In this document: positions 37,901-45,955 of the stretch, one piece after another
Layout of the letters: the number at the start of each line of letters is the position of its first letter
Numbering within the stretch: the stretch's first letter is position 1
Source: Hymenobacter sp. YIM 151500-1
GTDB taxonomy: Bacteria; Bacteroidota; Bacteroidia; Cytophagales; Hymenobacteraceae
NCBI RefSeq assembly: GCF_025979885.1
Contig: NZ_CP110139.1
Location: 1,550,001 to 1,614,000, forward strand
Direction: 5' to 3'
DNA length: 64,000 bases
Notes under the pieces: model-generated
What the model was told of the DNA's origin: nothing
Databases searched by the model: none
The model's input: only the letters and a program-made list of their open reading frames with translations
Made by a program: the position numbers and the translations under genes

Positions 37901-39144
37901 ACTCTAATGGCAATATCAGCACCAGCTCCGTAGCCGGGGCTGGGACTAACGGCACCAGCAGCAACGGAACAGCTAACGGCACTACTGCCGGTACTGCCGG
38001 CACGGTTAACCGTAACGCTAGCCTGCCAGCTGGCATTGCCGGCGCTGGTGACTGCTTGCCCACGTTGACCGTGGACCTGAAGACTACTACCCCCACCGTT
38101 CAGCGCACTGGTGCGGATGGCACGCCGGTAAATCCGGCTCTCTACACCATGACCCTGTTCAACACGGGTGGCCAAGCTTCTAATGTTAGTCCCTTAGTAA
38201 ATCTCACCAGCAACATTTTCCAGTTTGATGGCACCTTCACACCCGAAGTTGTCTTGACGCTGGCTAATGGGACTACCACTACGGCTCCGGCGGGTTTTGC
38301 CAACCCTACTTCGGGAGTTAGCTTATTGAGCTTTGGCAGCTTCACCATGCCTGCCGGGGCTAGGCTAACCGTTACGTTCCGGGCTACGATTGCAGCATCA
38401 GCACAAAACAATCTTGCTTATCAGGCTAGTGCTGCTGTTACTTACCTCAATCCACTGCGTACAACAGCTTCTGGTACTATCCAGCCCGGCCAGAACTATG
38501 CTGGTGGCACTGACAACAGCCTCGGCGCCGCAGGTGGCAGCAACTACACTGCCTCTTCCAGCACGGCTGAAGACGTTACCATTGCCCGTCCGCTGCCCGT
38601 GACGCTGACTGCTTTTGCCGTGGCCGCTTCGGGGCAGGATGCCAAGCTCACCTGGAGCACGGCTCAGGAGCTGAACAACGACCGATTTGAAGTGGAGCGC
38701 AGCCTGGATGGCGCATCGTTTGAGCGCGTGGGTTCGGTACAAGGCAAGGGCACGACCAGTGTAGCTTCTACTTATACCTACGTTGATGCCAAAGCGGGCC
38801 GCCTCTCGCTAAAGCCCATCTACTACCGTCTGCGTCAAGTAGACCTGGACGGTACGTTCAGCTACTCACCGGTGCGCACGGTACGCTTCGAGCGTCCGGC
38901 CAAGATGAGCATTGCCCTCTACCCCAACCCGCACACCGGCCGCGCCACCCTGGACCTGACGGCCCTGCCGGCCGGTGAATACGTGGTAGACATTACCGAC
39001 CTGGCCGGTCGCCACGTGCAGCAGTTGCGCGTGACGGGCGCCAGCGAGAATCCGCTGGCCCTGACCAAGCTGCCCCTGGGCACCTACTTCGTGCGGGTGC
39101 ATAACAACCAGGTGAACCTGACCCTGCCGATGGTGCGGAACTAA
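34942..39144 (+). CDS. Giant secreted lectin-like, glycine-rich protein with T9SS type A domain
   Basis: 1400-residue exported protein. The signal peptide ends GATSAFAQ. Residues about 40-310 resemble an L-type (legume-like) bacterial lectin: FSISFEFFSYGGTGADGFSV and GYIGIGIDEWGN. Then come a cadherin-like segment (VSLNVISNDVFPGSN), a DUF11-like domain (GSTITYTVSTANLGTEPATN), a Gly/Asn-rich region (about 740-1010) and a second DUF11-like stretch. Near the end are the fibronectin-like ARLTWST-type segment and the sorting domain ALYPNPHTGRATLDL...TLPMVRN. Likely an adhesin. Codon use is less GC-rich than that of its neighbours. Confidence 0.83.
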   Translation: MRTPFTFSPPAASLLRGRLRHLLGAALALGATSAFAQSQLQFPRVEPFKNGVTASPGFRLGGAVENPNTPNGGTAVLTASNGTDAENFGYLRLTTAATDQAGYAIDRAFFPAPSGFSISFEFFSYGGTGADGFSVFLVDADKTTAENFVSGATGGSLGYAQKTVSPVSNGVPNGYIGIGIDEWGNFANPTEGRVGGRVPGVLADGRTPDAVSIRGAGNGGSVAPNTEYPYIAGSGQLPFSLDVPTARAQLGSPDFRRAYIDVVPQSDGTYQITVRIQRGNTVTTAISKVTVPKPPPNLRIGFSGSTGGSTNVHEIRNLAILQRPFADDDLATTLFNQPVSLNVISNDVFPGSNFNPGTVDLDPFTAGIQSTLTLSGRGTFSASSGGVVTFTPSGTFAGVISIPYSVKNTLNDDPALSAENQQNVSNPANITVIVRGADLATSVTGPSSATTGSTITYTVSTANLGTEPATNVAPTIQLPTGLTNVTVSSGSYNSGTGLVTFGTVSSLAPSASPISNTVSFTAPSPRLLTAPASATTPTPDPVATNNTATISTIIGQLPNPAEVCATPGKDGPGALSTTGTQPNTYFPGVSVANDRRSIVLNAGTGATAIAAGDLLLVMQMQGADINSTNSSAYGSGGSGGSGNLTSNYTAGTYEYAVAANAVTVAGTNKTLQLANPLTNTYVNQDFTTGNGQRRFQVIRIPQYSSLTVSGAVTGLAWNGTVGGVLAVDVAGQTTFSASSILDMNGKGFRGGGGVDYDGNNSYGINDFRNLASNNKQAAHGSKGEGIAGTPRYINIDGTSTDTNVEGYPGGSVGQGAPGNAGGGGTDAFPTGSNGGNTGGGGGGNGGNGGNGGGYNTSATGGKPGTAAASAAAGRIFLGGGGGAGSANSNSAEASSGADGGGIIILRTGLVSGSGIIRANGDAALNLTANDEGAGGGGAGGTVLIAAQNPTGLTNLVVEANGGRGGNARTNTNDIYGGGGGGGGGLIYSNGNISTSSVAGAGTNGTSSNGTANGTTAGTAGTVNRNASLPAGIAGAGDCLPTLTVDLKTTTPTVQRTGADGTPVNPALYTMTLFNTGGQASNVSPLVNLTSNIFQFDGTFTPEVVLTLANGTTTTAPAGFANPTSGVSLLSFGSFTMPAGARLTVTFRATIAASAQNNLAYQASAAVTYLNPLRTTASGTIQPGQNYAGGTDNSLGAAGGSNYTASSSTAEDVTIARPLPVTLTAFAVAASGQDAKLTWSTAQELNNDRFEVERSLDGASFERVGSVQGKGTTSVASTYTYVDAKAGRLSLKPIYYRLRQVDLDGTFSYSPVRTVRFERPAKMSIALYPNPHTGRATLDLTALPAGEYVVDITDLAGRHVQQLRVTGASENPLALTKLPLGTYFVRVHNNQVNLTLPMVRN
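37867..37893 (+). repeat. (GGC)9 trinucleotide run
   Basis: Nine exact GGC units in frame encode a nonaglycine in the Gly-rich part of the lectin-like protein. Slippage would change length by single glycines without a frameshift. Confidence 0.9.
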
Positions 39145-39154
39145 GCTTCCGTAC

Positions 39155-39203
39155 CCCAAAAGAAAAGGCCGCTGCGCAGTGCGCAGCGGCCTTTTCTTTT
39201 GGG
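39155..39203. terminator. Rho-independent terminator with perfect 23-bp stem
   Basis: 39155-39177 and 39181-39203 are exact reverse complements around the triloop AGT. It lies 10 nt past the stop of the lectin-like gene. Confidence 0.9.
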
Positions 39204-39298
39204 ATTTGTACAACTAGCCTTCTCACAAACAATGTAGAGCCGCAACCCTGCTCTATGAGCAGTGCGGTACTCAGGGGCAGCGATTCCCTTAAACAACC

Positions 39299-39327
39299 AG
39301 GCCCGGCAGCGGGCAGCTACCGGGCCT
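39299..39327. terminator. Hairpin after ffh
   Basis: AGGCCCGG pairs with CCGGGCCT. It lies 23 nt past the ffh stop on the minus strand; the T tract on that side is weak. Confidence 0.5.
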
Positions 39328-39349
39328 ATTCGTCTACCTGCTCAGCCGC

Positions 39350-40699
39350 TTAGCGTAGCGGGCCTTTCATGCCCATCATGCGGGCCATCTGCTGCATGCC
39401 GCCTTTAGTCTGGCTCATCTTGTTCATGGTGCGCATCACCTTGCGCATGTCCTCGAACTGCTTCACCAGGTTGTTGACCTGCTGAATATCGGTGCCGGAG
39501 CCTTTGGCGAGGCGGCGGCGGCGGGAGCCGTTCAGGAGCTCGGGCTGGGCGCGCTCCTGCGGGGTCATGCTTTTGATGATGGCCTCAATGGGCTTGAAGG
39601 CGTCGTCGTCAATCTCCACGTCCTTTAGGGCCTTGCCCATACCCGGAATCATGCCCACCAAGTCCTTGAGGTTGCCCATTTTCTTGATTTGCTCCAGCTG
39701 GGAGAGGAAGTCGTCGAAGTTGAACTGGTTTTTGCGAATCTTCTGGTTGATGCGCTTGGCCTCTTCCTCATCAAACTGCTGCTGGGCCCGCTCTACCAGG
39801 CTGATTACGTCGCCCATGCCCAGGATGCGCTGGGCCATCCGGTCGGGGTAGAACAGGTCGAGGGCTTCCATCTTCTCGCCCGTCGAGATAAACTTGATGG
39901 GCTTCTCGACCACGGCCCGGATGCTCAGGGCCGCGCCGCCGCGGGAGTCGCCGTCGAGCTTGGTGAGCACCACGCCGTCGAAATTGAGCCGGTCGTTGAA
40001 GGTCTTGGCCGTGTTCACGGCGTCCTGGCCCGTCATGGAGTCCACCACAAACAGGGTTTCGCTGGGGTTGATGGCCCGCTTTACCTGCTCGATTTCGGCC
40101 ATCATCTGCTCGTCCACGGCCAGGCGGCCGGCGGTGTCGATGATGACGACCTTCTTGTTGTTTTTGCGGGCAAACTCGATGGCGTTGCGCGAAATCTCCA
40201 CCGGGTTCTTGTTTTCCGGCTCCGAGTACACTTCCACGCCGATTTGCTCGCCGAGCACCTTCAGCTGGTCGATGGCGGCGGGGCGATACACGTCGCAGGC
40301 CACCAGCAGCACGTTGCGGCCCTGCTTCTTGATGAAGTTGGCCAGCTTGCCGGCAAACGTGGTTTTGCCCGAGCCTTGCAAACCCGAAAGCAGCACCACG
40401 GCCGGGTCGCCCTTGATAACAATGTCCTGCTTTTCGCCGCCCATGAGCTGGGTCAGCTCATCGTAGACGATTTTGGTCATCAGCTGGCCCGGCGATACGC
40501 TGATGAGCACGTCGCGGCCCATGGCCTCGTCCTTGATTTTGTCGGTTACTTCCTTGGCAACCTTGTAGTTCACGTCGGCATCCACGAGGGCCCGGCGGAT
40601 TTCCTTGACCGTGGAAGCAACGTTGATTTCGGTGATGGAGCCCTGGCCTTTGAGGGTCTTAAAGGCCCGGTCGAGCTTGGTGCTGAGATTATCGAACAT
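39350..40699 (-). CDS. ffh: Signal recognition particle protein Ffh
   Basis: GTPase that binds 4.5S RNA and signal sequences and delivers ribosomes to FtsY at the membrane. The N domain is followed by the G domain: P-loop LLSGLQGSGKTTFAGKLA, DVYRPAAIDQLKVL, DTAGRLAVDEQ and TKLDGDSRGGA. The methionine-rich M domain ends with MRTMNKMSQTKGGMQQMARM. The RNA-binding SGSGT-like element appears as RRRRLAKGSGTDIQ. Length 449 residues, as expected. Single gene with no rps or ylx neighbours. Confidence 0.97.
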   Translation of the reverse strand: MFDNLSTKLDRAFKTLKGQGSITEINVASTVKEIRRALVDADVNYKVAKEVTDKIKDEAMGRDVLISVSPGQLMTKIVYDELTQLMGGEKQDIVIKGDPAVVLLSGLQGSGKTTFAGKLANFIKKQGRNVLLVACDVYRPAAIDQLKVLGEQIGVEVYSEPENKNPVEISRNAIEFARKNNKKVVIIDTAGRLAVDEQMMAEIEQVKRAINPSETLFVVDSMTGQDAVNTAKTFNDRLNFDGVVLTKLDGDSRGGAALSIRAVVEKPIKFISTGEKMEALDLFYPDRMAQRILGMGDVISLVERAQQQFDEEEAKRINQKIRKNQFNFDDFLSQLEQIKKMGNLKDLVGMIPGMGKALKDVEIDDDAFKPIEAIIKSMTPQERAQPELLNGSRRRRLAKGSGTDIQQVNNLVKQFEDMRKVMRTMNKMSQTKGGMQQMARMMGMKGPLR

Positions 40700-40754
40700 G
40701 GACTAGTCGCAGATTTTGCAGATTTCTTCTTGATTTAGCTGATTGCTGCCGGCT

Positions 40755-41117
40755 CTAGGAAGCCTTACGCAGTACGATGCTTTCCAGCACTTCGAGGCGG
40801 CGCAGCATATCGGCTTGCGTGTTTTGGTTGGCTTCTACCCGTGCCAGGCGTTGGTCGATGTGCTGCACGTCGGTGCGTAGCTCGGAGACTTCCTGTTTCA
40901 CACCGTCAATTTTCTTTTCCATCCGGATGAAGCCATCGGCTACGGCCGTGGCAAACCGGTCGAAGATGGCTTCGAAGCGAGCGTCGGATTGCTCCATTCG
41001 GCGCTCGAAACGAGCCCCAAGCTCTTCAATAGCCTTTTTGTTTTCCTCCGTCTGCCGGTCAACGGCGCGGAGAACGTCGCCCATCAGGGCCAGCAGGTCG
41101 GTGTAATCAGCAGCCAT
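40755..41117 (-). CDS. Small coiled-coil protein
   Basis: 120-residue charged protein, coiled coil for nearly its whole length (DRQTEENKKAIEELGARFER; VQHIDQRLARVEANQNTQAD). It resembles small DUF-type proteins of heptad character and contains no catalytic or membrane motif. A -7 box TACTTTTG lies about 36 nt upstream on the minus strand (41153-41160), facing away from the promoter of the next gene. Confidence 0.6.
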   Translation of the reverse strand: MAADYTDLLALMGDVLRAVDRQTEENKKAIEELGARFERRMEQSDARFEAIFDRFATAVADGFIRMEKKIDGVKQEVSELRTDVQHIDQRLARVEANQNTQADMLRRLEVLESIVLRKAS

Positions 41118-41152
41118 ACAAAACGGTACGGGAGAAAGGCGGGTTCAGCCTT

Positions 41153-41198
41153 CAAAAGTAACCAGAAAACCCCGAAAGGCCGCGGCTGCGTACCTTTG
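41153..41198. promoter_or_regulatory. Divergent promoter pair
   Basis: TACTTTTG on the minus strand (41153-41160) serves the coiled-coil gene. TACCTTTG on the plus strand (41191-41198) serves the glycosyltransferase, whose GTG start then has a leader of about 24 nt. Confidence 0.55.
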
Positions 41199-41226
41199 CG
41201 GCTTCACCTACGCCCTGCCCTGGCCC

Positions 41227-42573
41227 GTGCCTGCCGCCCATCCGCTTCGCCTGCTCGTCATTACGTACTACTGGCCGCCGTCGGGCGGGGCCGGGGTGCA
41301 GCGCAGTCTGAAGTTTGTGAAGCACCTGCCAGCCCTGGGCGTGGAACCGACGGTGCTTACCGTGGACCCCGCGCGCGGGGCTTACCCGGTGCTGGATTAC
41401 TCCCTGGAAGCCGACGTGCCGCCTGGCGTGCGGGTGCTGCGCACCGACACCTTCGAGCCGTTTGACAGCTACAGGAAGCTGACGGGCAAGGCGGTACCGT
41501 ACGGGGGCTTTGCCAACGAAAGCAAAACGAGCTTGGCCCAGCGCTTGTTCAAATTTGTGCGCGGCAACGTGTTCATTCCCGACGCCCGGCGCGGCTGGAA
41601 CCGCTACGTGCTGCGGGCCGTGGCCGAGCTGCTGGCCGCCGGGGAGCAGTTTGACGCGGTGCTGACGTCCTCGCCGCCCCACTCCACCCAGCTCATCGGG
41701 CGGGAGCTGAAGCGGCGCTACGGCCTACGCTGGCTGGCCGACCTGCGCGACCCGTGGACTGACATCTACTACTACCCGGAGCTGCAACACACCCCACCGG
41801 CCCGCTGGCTCGACGCGCGCTACGAGCGGCAGGTGCTGCTGGAGGCCGACGAGGTGCTGGTAACCAGCCCCAACACCAAGCGCCTCTTGCTGGGCAAGTC
41901 GCCGCAACTGCTGGCCGACAAGTTTCACGTGCTGCCTAACGGCTACGACGAGGACGACTTCCGCACTCCCAGCACGCCACCCACCGACGCCCTGCTCATC
42001 ACCCACACCGGCACCATCACCGAAACCTACCACATCGAGCAGCTGCTGGCTGCCCTGGCCGAGTGCCAGCGCCGCCACCCCGACGTGCCCCTGCGTCTGC
42101 GCTTCGTGGGCAAGGTGTCGGCGGGCGTGCAGCAGCAGGTGGAGCAGGCCGGCCTGGCGGCCCAGACCGAGTTTGTGCCCTTCGTACCGCACGACGAGTC
42201 GGTGCGCTACCTGCTGCGCAGCACGGTGCTGCTGATGGCCATTCCCGACGTGGAAAACAACTTCGGCATCTTGCCGGGCAAGGTGTTCGAGTACCTGGCC
42301 GCCAATAAACCCGTGCTGTGCGTGGGCCCCGTAGGCTCCGACGCCGACACTCTGCTGGAAGAGTGCGGAGCGGGCCGCGCCCTGCCCTACGACGGTTACG
42401 CGGCCATGTTGGAGCAGCTCGAAACGCTGGTAGCCCAGTGGCGCATCAGCCCCAACCTCGACCTGCCCGCCCTCAGCCACGCCCGCTACTCCCGCCGCGC
42501 CCTGACCGAGCGGCTGGTGGAGCTGATAAGACCTCACCCCCTAGCCCCCTCTCCACAAGAGAGGGGGAACTAG
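41227..42573 (+). CDS. Glycosyltransferase family 4-type protein
   Basis: GT-B sugar transferase. The N-terminal Rossmann half begins LRLLVITYYWPPSGGAGVQR, as in WbuB/WcaI-like enzymes. RWLADLRDPWTDIYYYPE and the C-terminal nucleotide-sugar half with LPNGYDEDDF, THTGTITETYHIEQLLAAL and NNFGILPGKVFEYLAANKPV follow. The start is a GTG, supported by promoter spacing. The last 14 codons (PHPLAPSPQERGN) and the stop come from a repeat at 42532-42797. It opens the surface-glycan region; acceptor and sugar unknown. Confidence 0.85.
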   Translation: MPAAHPLRLLVITYYWPPSGGAGVQRSLKFVKHLPALGVEPTVLTVDPARGAYPVLDYSLEADVPPGVRVLRTDTFEPFDSYRKLTGKAVPYGGFANESKTSLAQRLFKFVRGNVFIPDARRGWNRYVLRAVAELLAAGEQFDAVLTSSPPHSTQLIGRELKRRYGLRWLADLRDPWTDIYYYPELQHTPPARWLDARYERQVLLEADEVLVTSPNTKRLLLGKSPQLLADKFHVLPNGYDEDDFRTPSTPPTDALLITHTGTITETYHIEQLLAALAECQRRHPDVPLRLRFVGKVSAGVQQQVEQAGLAAQTEFVPFVPHDESVRYLLRSTVLLMAIPDVENNFGILPGKVFEYLAANKPVLCVGPVGSDADTLLEECGAGRALPYDGYAAMLEQLETLVAQWRISPNLDLPALSHARYSRRALTERLVELIRPHPLAPSPQERGN

Positions 42574-42797
42574 TAACCCCACCCCCACCCCTCTCCGAAA
42601 AGGAGAGGGGCTCTAGCGCTAGTTTTTAGCTGATGCTCTATCAGCCTACTGCTCAACTACCATCAACCAGCCCTAGCCTCTCCAATAAGGGTCTCTAGCT
42701 CTAACAAACTAGAACTAGAGCCCCTCCCTTTTGGGGAGGGGTGGGGGTGGGGTTACTAGTTCCCCCTCTCTTGTGGAGAGGGGGCTAGGGGGTGAGG
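42532..42797. repeat. Large inverted repeat of CCCTCTCC palindromic elements
   Basis: 42532-42593 is the exact reverse complement of 42736-42797 (62 bp). Similarity continues imperfectly inward to about 42620 and 42712. Each arm holds two smaller hairpins (CCCCCTCTC/GAGAGGGGG and CCCCTCTCC/GGAGAGGGG). Both arms lie inside coding ends: the plus-strand glycosyltransferase stop (42571-42573) and the minus-strand FkbH-like stop (42785-42787) are repeat-derived. Confidence 0.9.
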
Positions 42798-44605
42798 TTC
42801 CACAGCCCCCGCAGCTTGGCGGGCACCAGGCTGGCGGCGCGGGCTTTGAGGTCGGTCCAGGGGGAGTGGGCGAGGTGGCGGCCCTGCCACTGGCCGATGG
42901 CCTGGGCCAGGCGCTGGGCCAGGGTGCGGTAGTGCTGGCGCTGGTAATGGCGCAGGTTGTTGGTAACGTCGGTGGGGGTGCGCACAAAGTCCCGCACGTC
43001 CACCACAAAGCAGTTTTCGGCCTGGGCGGCAAAGTCGGCCAGGGCCTGGTTCATTGTCTGATGCCGCTCCCGGGCGCCGGTTTCGCCCGAGCCGGGCACG
43101 TCTATTTCGGCGCCGTTGAGCAGGAAGACGGGCACCGCGGCCGGCACCTGCTCCCGCAGCCAGTGCAGGTTCTGCCGGAACTGCTCGGGGCTGCTGGGGC
43201 CTTCGTAGGTGAACTCCTGTTGGAAGCGGCGCAGAAATGCTTCGTCGAGGCCCCGGAACCGGCGGCGGGCGTAGGCCGCGGCTTGGGCGGCAGGGTCGGC
43301 GGCGGTGAGGTTGTGGTAGCCGCCGAAGGGAATGGCGCGGCCGGTGGCTTTTTCGCGGTAGAGGTCCTGGGTGTAGTCCATCAACGGGCTGTACACCAAC
43401 ACATCGTATTCTCCCGCCCACAGCTGGGTTTGGAAAGCCTCGCGGCCCAGGAAAGGCAACGCGTTGGCCAGGCGTTGCTGCTCTTCGGCGGGCCACTCGC
43501 GGCCGGCGCGCAGCAGGGCCGTGTGCTCCACGTGCACCGGAATCTGGTGCTCATTGGTGTAGTTGAACTCCTCTTTCACTTCCAGGTCGAAAGCCTGCAA
43601 AAACGGCGTAAGCTGGCCCAGGTCGCAGCCGCCCTTCAGCAGTACCCGCAGGCGCGGGCTTGCGCTAGTGGCACGGGTCGGGGCGGCGGGTGGAGTGGCG
43701 CTGGCTTCCAGCGTAATCCAGTCGGGCAGGTCGGTGCGGTTTAGCTCGGTGGCTACGTCGCCCTGCACTTCCAGGGCCGGAAAGCCCAGGTGGGCGTAGA
43801 TAAACTGCTCCACGCCCAGGTGCAGGATGCGGCAGGAGAATACAAACTGCTCCAGCTGGTTTTCGGGCTGTTGCAAGCAGTAAATGCCCACCAGGCCGTA
43901 GTCGCCGAACCGGTCGTGCACGCGCACGGTGCCCCAGCGGCGGGCGGGGTCTTCCAGGCTCGTCGTCAGCTCGTCCAGGGTTACGCGGCGCTTGGTGAAA
44001 TTGAGCTGGTTGGAGCGGTTGATCAGCTCCTCCACGCGGGCCAGGTCGGGCAGCACGGCGGGGCCTTCGCGCAACTCCACGCGCACCTGGGCGTCGCGCA
44101 GAAAGGCCAGGTTGTCGTTGTACTGGGCGCGGGCCTGCTGCTGGCGCTCCAGCAGCCGGTACTGCTCCAGGCGCGACAACGTGGGGTCGGGCTGGCCGCT
44201 GGCCCGCAGCAGCGGGGCCAGCTGAGGCAGGTCCTGGGGGTCGGCTACTTGCAGGTCGGGGTTGTAGTACTGGGCCTCGGCGCGGTTTAGGGGGTTGTCG
44301 TCCAGAAACAGGGCGTTGGGGGCGCGCAGCTGCATCTGCTCTAGCAACTGCTTGATGATGGGGCCTTTGGGCTGCCAGCTGATCTGCGGAAACACGAACA
44401 GGTCCCGGATGCCCAGCTCCCGCAGCTTGGCCTCGGCCGGGGCGAAGTCATTTTTGGAGACGATGGTGTGCACGATGCCCCGCGCCGCCGTGTCGCGCAC
44501 CAGTTGCAGGTTGTCTTCCAGGGCCTCCACGGCGCCTTCCGAGAGTGTACCCCGCCAAAAGGTGTCGTCTAAGTCCCAGATAATGACTTTGATGGGCTGA
44601 GGCAT
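42785..44605 (-). CDS. FkbH-like HAD phosphatase with GNAT-like and SGNH-like domains
   Basis: Three-part protein of 606 residues. The N-terminal HAD-IIIC domain has the catalytic IIWDLDDTFWRGTLSEG. The middle resembles the GNAT-like half of FkbH proteins (SNQLNFTKRRVTLDELTTSL; VHDRFGDYGLVGIY). The last 270 residues look like an SGNH/GDSL hydrolase (LLKGGCDLGQLTPFL; VFLLNGAEIDVPGSG; a late Asp-x-His-like NNLRHYQRQHY). FkbH domains load glycolytic three-carbon units onto carrier proteins, and SGNH domains act as acyl hydrolases or transferases. No carrier protein is adjacent. The ATG at 44605 was preferred to the frame reaching 44737. Role in the glycan locus is inferred. Confidence 0.78.
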   Translation of the reverse strand: MPQPIKVIIWDLDDTFWRGTLSEGAVEALEDNLQLVRDTAARGIVHTIVSKNDFAPAEAKLRELGIRDLFVFPQISWQPKGPIIKQLLEQMQLRAPNALFLDDNPLNRAEAQYYNPDLQVADPQDLPQLAPLLRASGQPDPTLSRLEQYRLLERQQQARAQYNDNLAFLRDAQVRVELREGPAVLPDLARVEELINRSNQLNFTKRRVTLDELTTSLEDPARRWGTVRVHDRFGDYGLVGIYCLQQPENQLEQFVFSCRILHLGVEQFIYAHLGFPALEVQGDVATELNRTDLPDWITLEASATPPAAPTRATSASPRLRVLLKGGCDLGQLTPFLQAFDLEVKEEFNYTNEHQIPVHVEHTALLRAGREWPAEEQQRLANALPFLGREAFQTQLWAGEYDVLVYSPLMDYTQDLYREKATGRAIPFGGYHNLTAADPAAQAAAYARRRFRGLDEAFLRRFQQEFTYEGPSSPEQFRQNLHWLREQVPAAVPVFLLNGAEIDVPGSGETGARERHQTMNQALADFAAQAENCFVVDVRDFVRTPTDVTNNLRHYQRQHYRTLAQRLAQAIGQWQGRHLAHSPWTDLKARAASLVPAKLRGLWNLTP

Positions 44606-44774
44606 TTCGTTAGTGGTTATTGATTTTTTGTTTTTCGTTTTTGGGTCGAGCGAAGGCAGTGCCTGCGAAAACGGGTCTATCCAGGTGAAGAAGGGAGCCG
44701 GTAATCCTACCAAGGACAAAAAGCGAACAACCAACAACGAAAAACCGATTGACTTACAAAACTAGGGGAATGCC

Positions 44775-44782
44775 TACTTTTG
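44775..44782 (+). promoter_or_regulatory. -7 box of pseB
   Basis: TACTTTTG, 40 nt before the pseB ATG; leader of about 30 nt. Confidence 0.5.
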
Positions 44783-44822
44783 CCGTCCTTACGCCGGCGC
44801 CTGCCGGCCCCTCTCCTACTGC

Positions 44823-45842
44823 ATGGCTCTCGACCTCAATCACAAATCCATTCTGGTAACCGGCGGCACCGGTTCGTTCGGTAAGCAGTTTGTTCAGACT
44901 GTTTTTGAGAAATTTCCGCAGGTGAAGCGCCTGGTGGTGTACTCCCGCGACGAGCTGAAGCAGTACGAGATGTCGCAGACGTTTCCGCACGCCACCTACC
45001 CGGCTATTCGCTACTTCATCGGCGACGTGCGCGACGCTGAGCGCATGAAGCGGGCCTGCGAGGGTATCGACATCATTGTGCACGCCGCCGCCCTCAAGCA
45101 GGTGCCAGCCGCCGAGTACAACCCGATGGAGTGCATCAAAACCAACATCTTCGGGGCCGAAAATGTCATCAACGCCGCTCTCGACTGCGGGGTGAAAGAG
45201 GTGGTGGCCCTGAGCACCGACAAGGCCGCCGCCCCCATCAACCTCTACGGGGCCACCAAGCTGTGCTCCGACAAGCTGTTTGTGGCCGCCAATAACATGA
45301 AAGGCTCGCGCGACCTGCGCTTTTCGGTGGTGCGCTACGGCAACGTGATTGGCTCCCGTGGCTCGGTGGTGCCGTTTTTCTTGCAGCGCCGCCCCACCGG
45401 CGTGCTGCCCATCACCCACCCCGACATGACCCGCTTCAACATTTCCCTGGAGGAAGGCGTGGACTTGGTGCTTTACGCCCTGGAGCACAGCTGGGGTGGC
45501 GAAATCTTTGTGCCGAAGATTCCGAGCTACAAAATCACCGAGGTAGCCAAAGCCATCGGCCCCGAGTGCCGGCAGGAAATTGTGGGCATCCGGCCCGGCG
45601 AGAAGCTGCACGAGGAGATGATAACCGAAACCGATGCCCTGAGCACCGTGGAGCTGGACAAGTACTACGTCATTCTGCCGTTCACCCCGCGCTGGAGCGT
45701 CGACGACTTCATCGAGCACTTCCAGGGCCGCCGCGTCGAGCCCGGCTTCCACTACAACTCCGCCAACAACGACCACTGGCTTACCGCCGAACAGCTCCGC
45801 GAGGAAATCCGCCTCCACGTCGACCCCACGTTTGAAGCCTGA
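44823..45842 (+). CDS. pseB: UDP-N-acetylglucosamine 4,6-dehydratase (inverting)
   Basis: First enzyme of pseudaminic acid synthesis; converts UDP-GlcNAc to UDP-2-acetamido-2,6-dideoxy-beta-L-arabino-hexos-4-ulose. It is an extended SDR with the NADP site ILVTGGTGSFGKQFV, then VYSRDELKQYEMSQTF and HAAALKQVPAAEYNPME, which mark PseB/FlaA1 dehydratases. The catalytic Y-x3-K region reads PINLYGATKLCSDKL. Length 339 residues, near the family norm. The rest of the pathway lies 2.4 kb downstream beyond an opposite-strand gene. Confidence 0.92.
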   Translation: MALDLNHKSILVTGGTGSFGKQFVQTVFEKFPQVKRLVVYSRDELKQYEMSQTFPHATYPAIRYFIGDVRDAERMKRACEGIDIIVHAAALKQVPAAEYNPMECIKTNIFGAENVINAALDCGVKEVVALSTDKAAAPINLYGATKLCSDKLFVAANNMKGSRDLRFSVVRYGNVIGSRGSVVPFFLQRRPTGVLPITHPDMTRFNISLEEGVDLVLYALEHSWGGEIFVPKIPSYKITEVAKAIGPECRQEIVGIRPGEKLHEEMITETDALSTVELDKYYVILPFTPRWSVDDFIEHFQGRRVEPGFHYNSANNDHWLTAEQLREEIRLHVDPTFEA

Positions 45843-45858
45843 GTATAGAGCTTAGACA

Positions 45859-45945
45859 TGAGACTATGAGACATGAGAAGTGAGACGATGTTCTGACGCC
45901 AGCGCCACTAAAACATCGTCTCACTTCTCATGTCTCATAGTCTCA
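45859..45945. repeat. 34-bp perfect inverted repeat between convergent genes
   Basis: 45859-45892 (starting TGAGACTATGAGACATGAG) is the exact reverse complement of 45912-45945, with a 19-nt loop. It sits between the pseB stop and the stop of the T9SS protein and could terminate both. A diverged relative is at 61457-61579. Confidence 0.9.
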
Positions 45946-45955
45946 CTTCTAAAAA

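Noticed and set aside
37153..38175. 340-codon minus-strand frame rich in Ala/Ser/Val
   Set aside because: It is the complement of the Gly-rich segment of the lectin-like protein.
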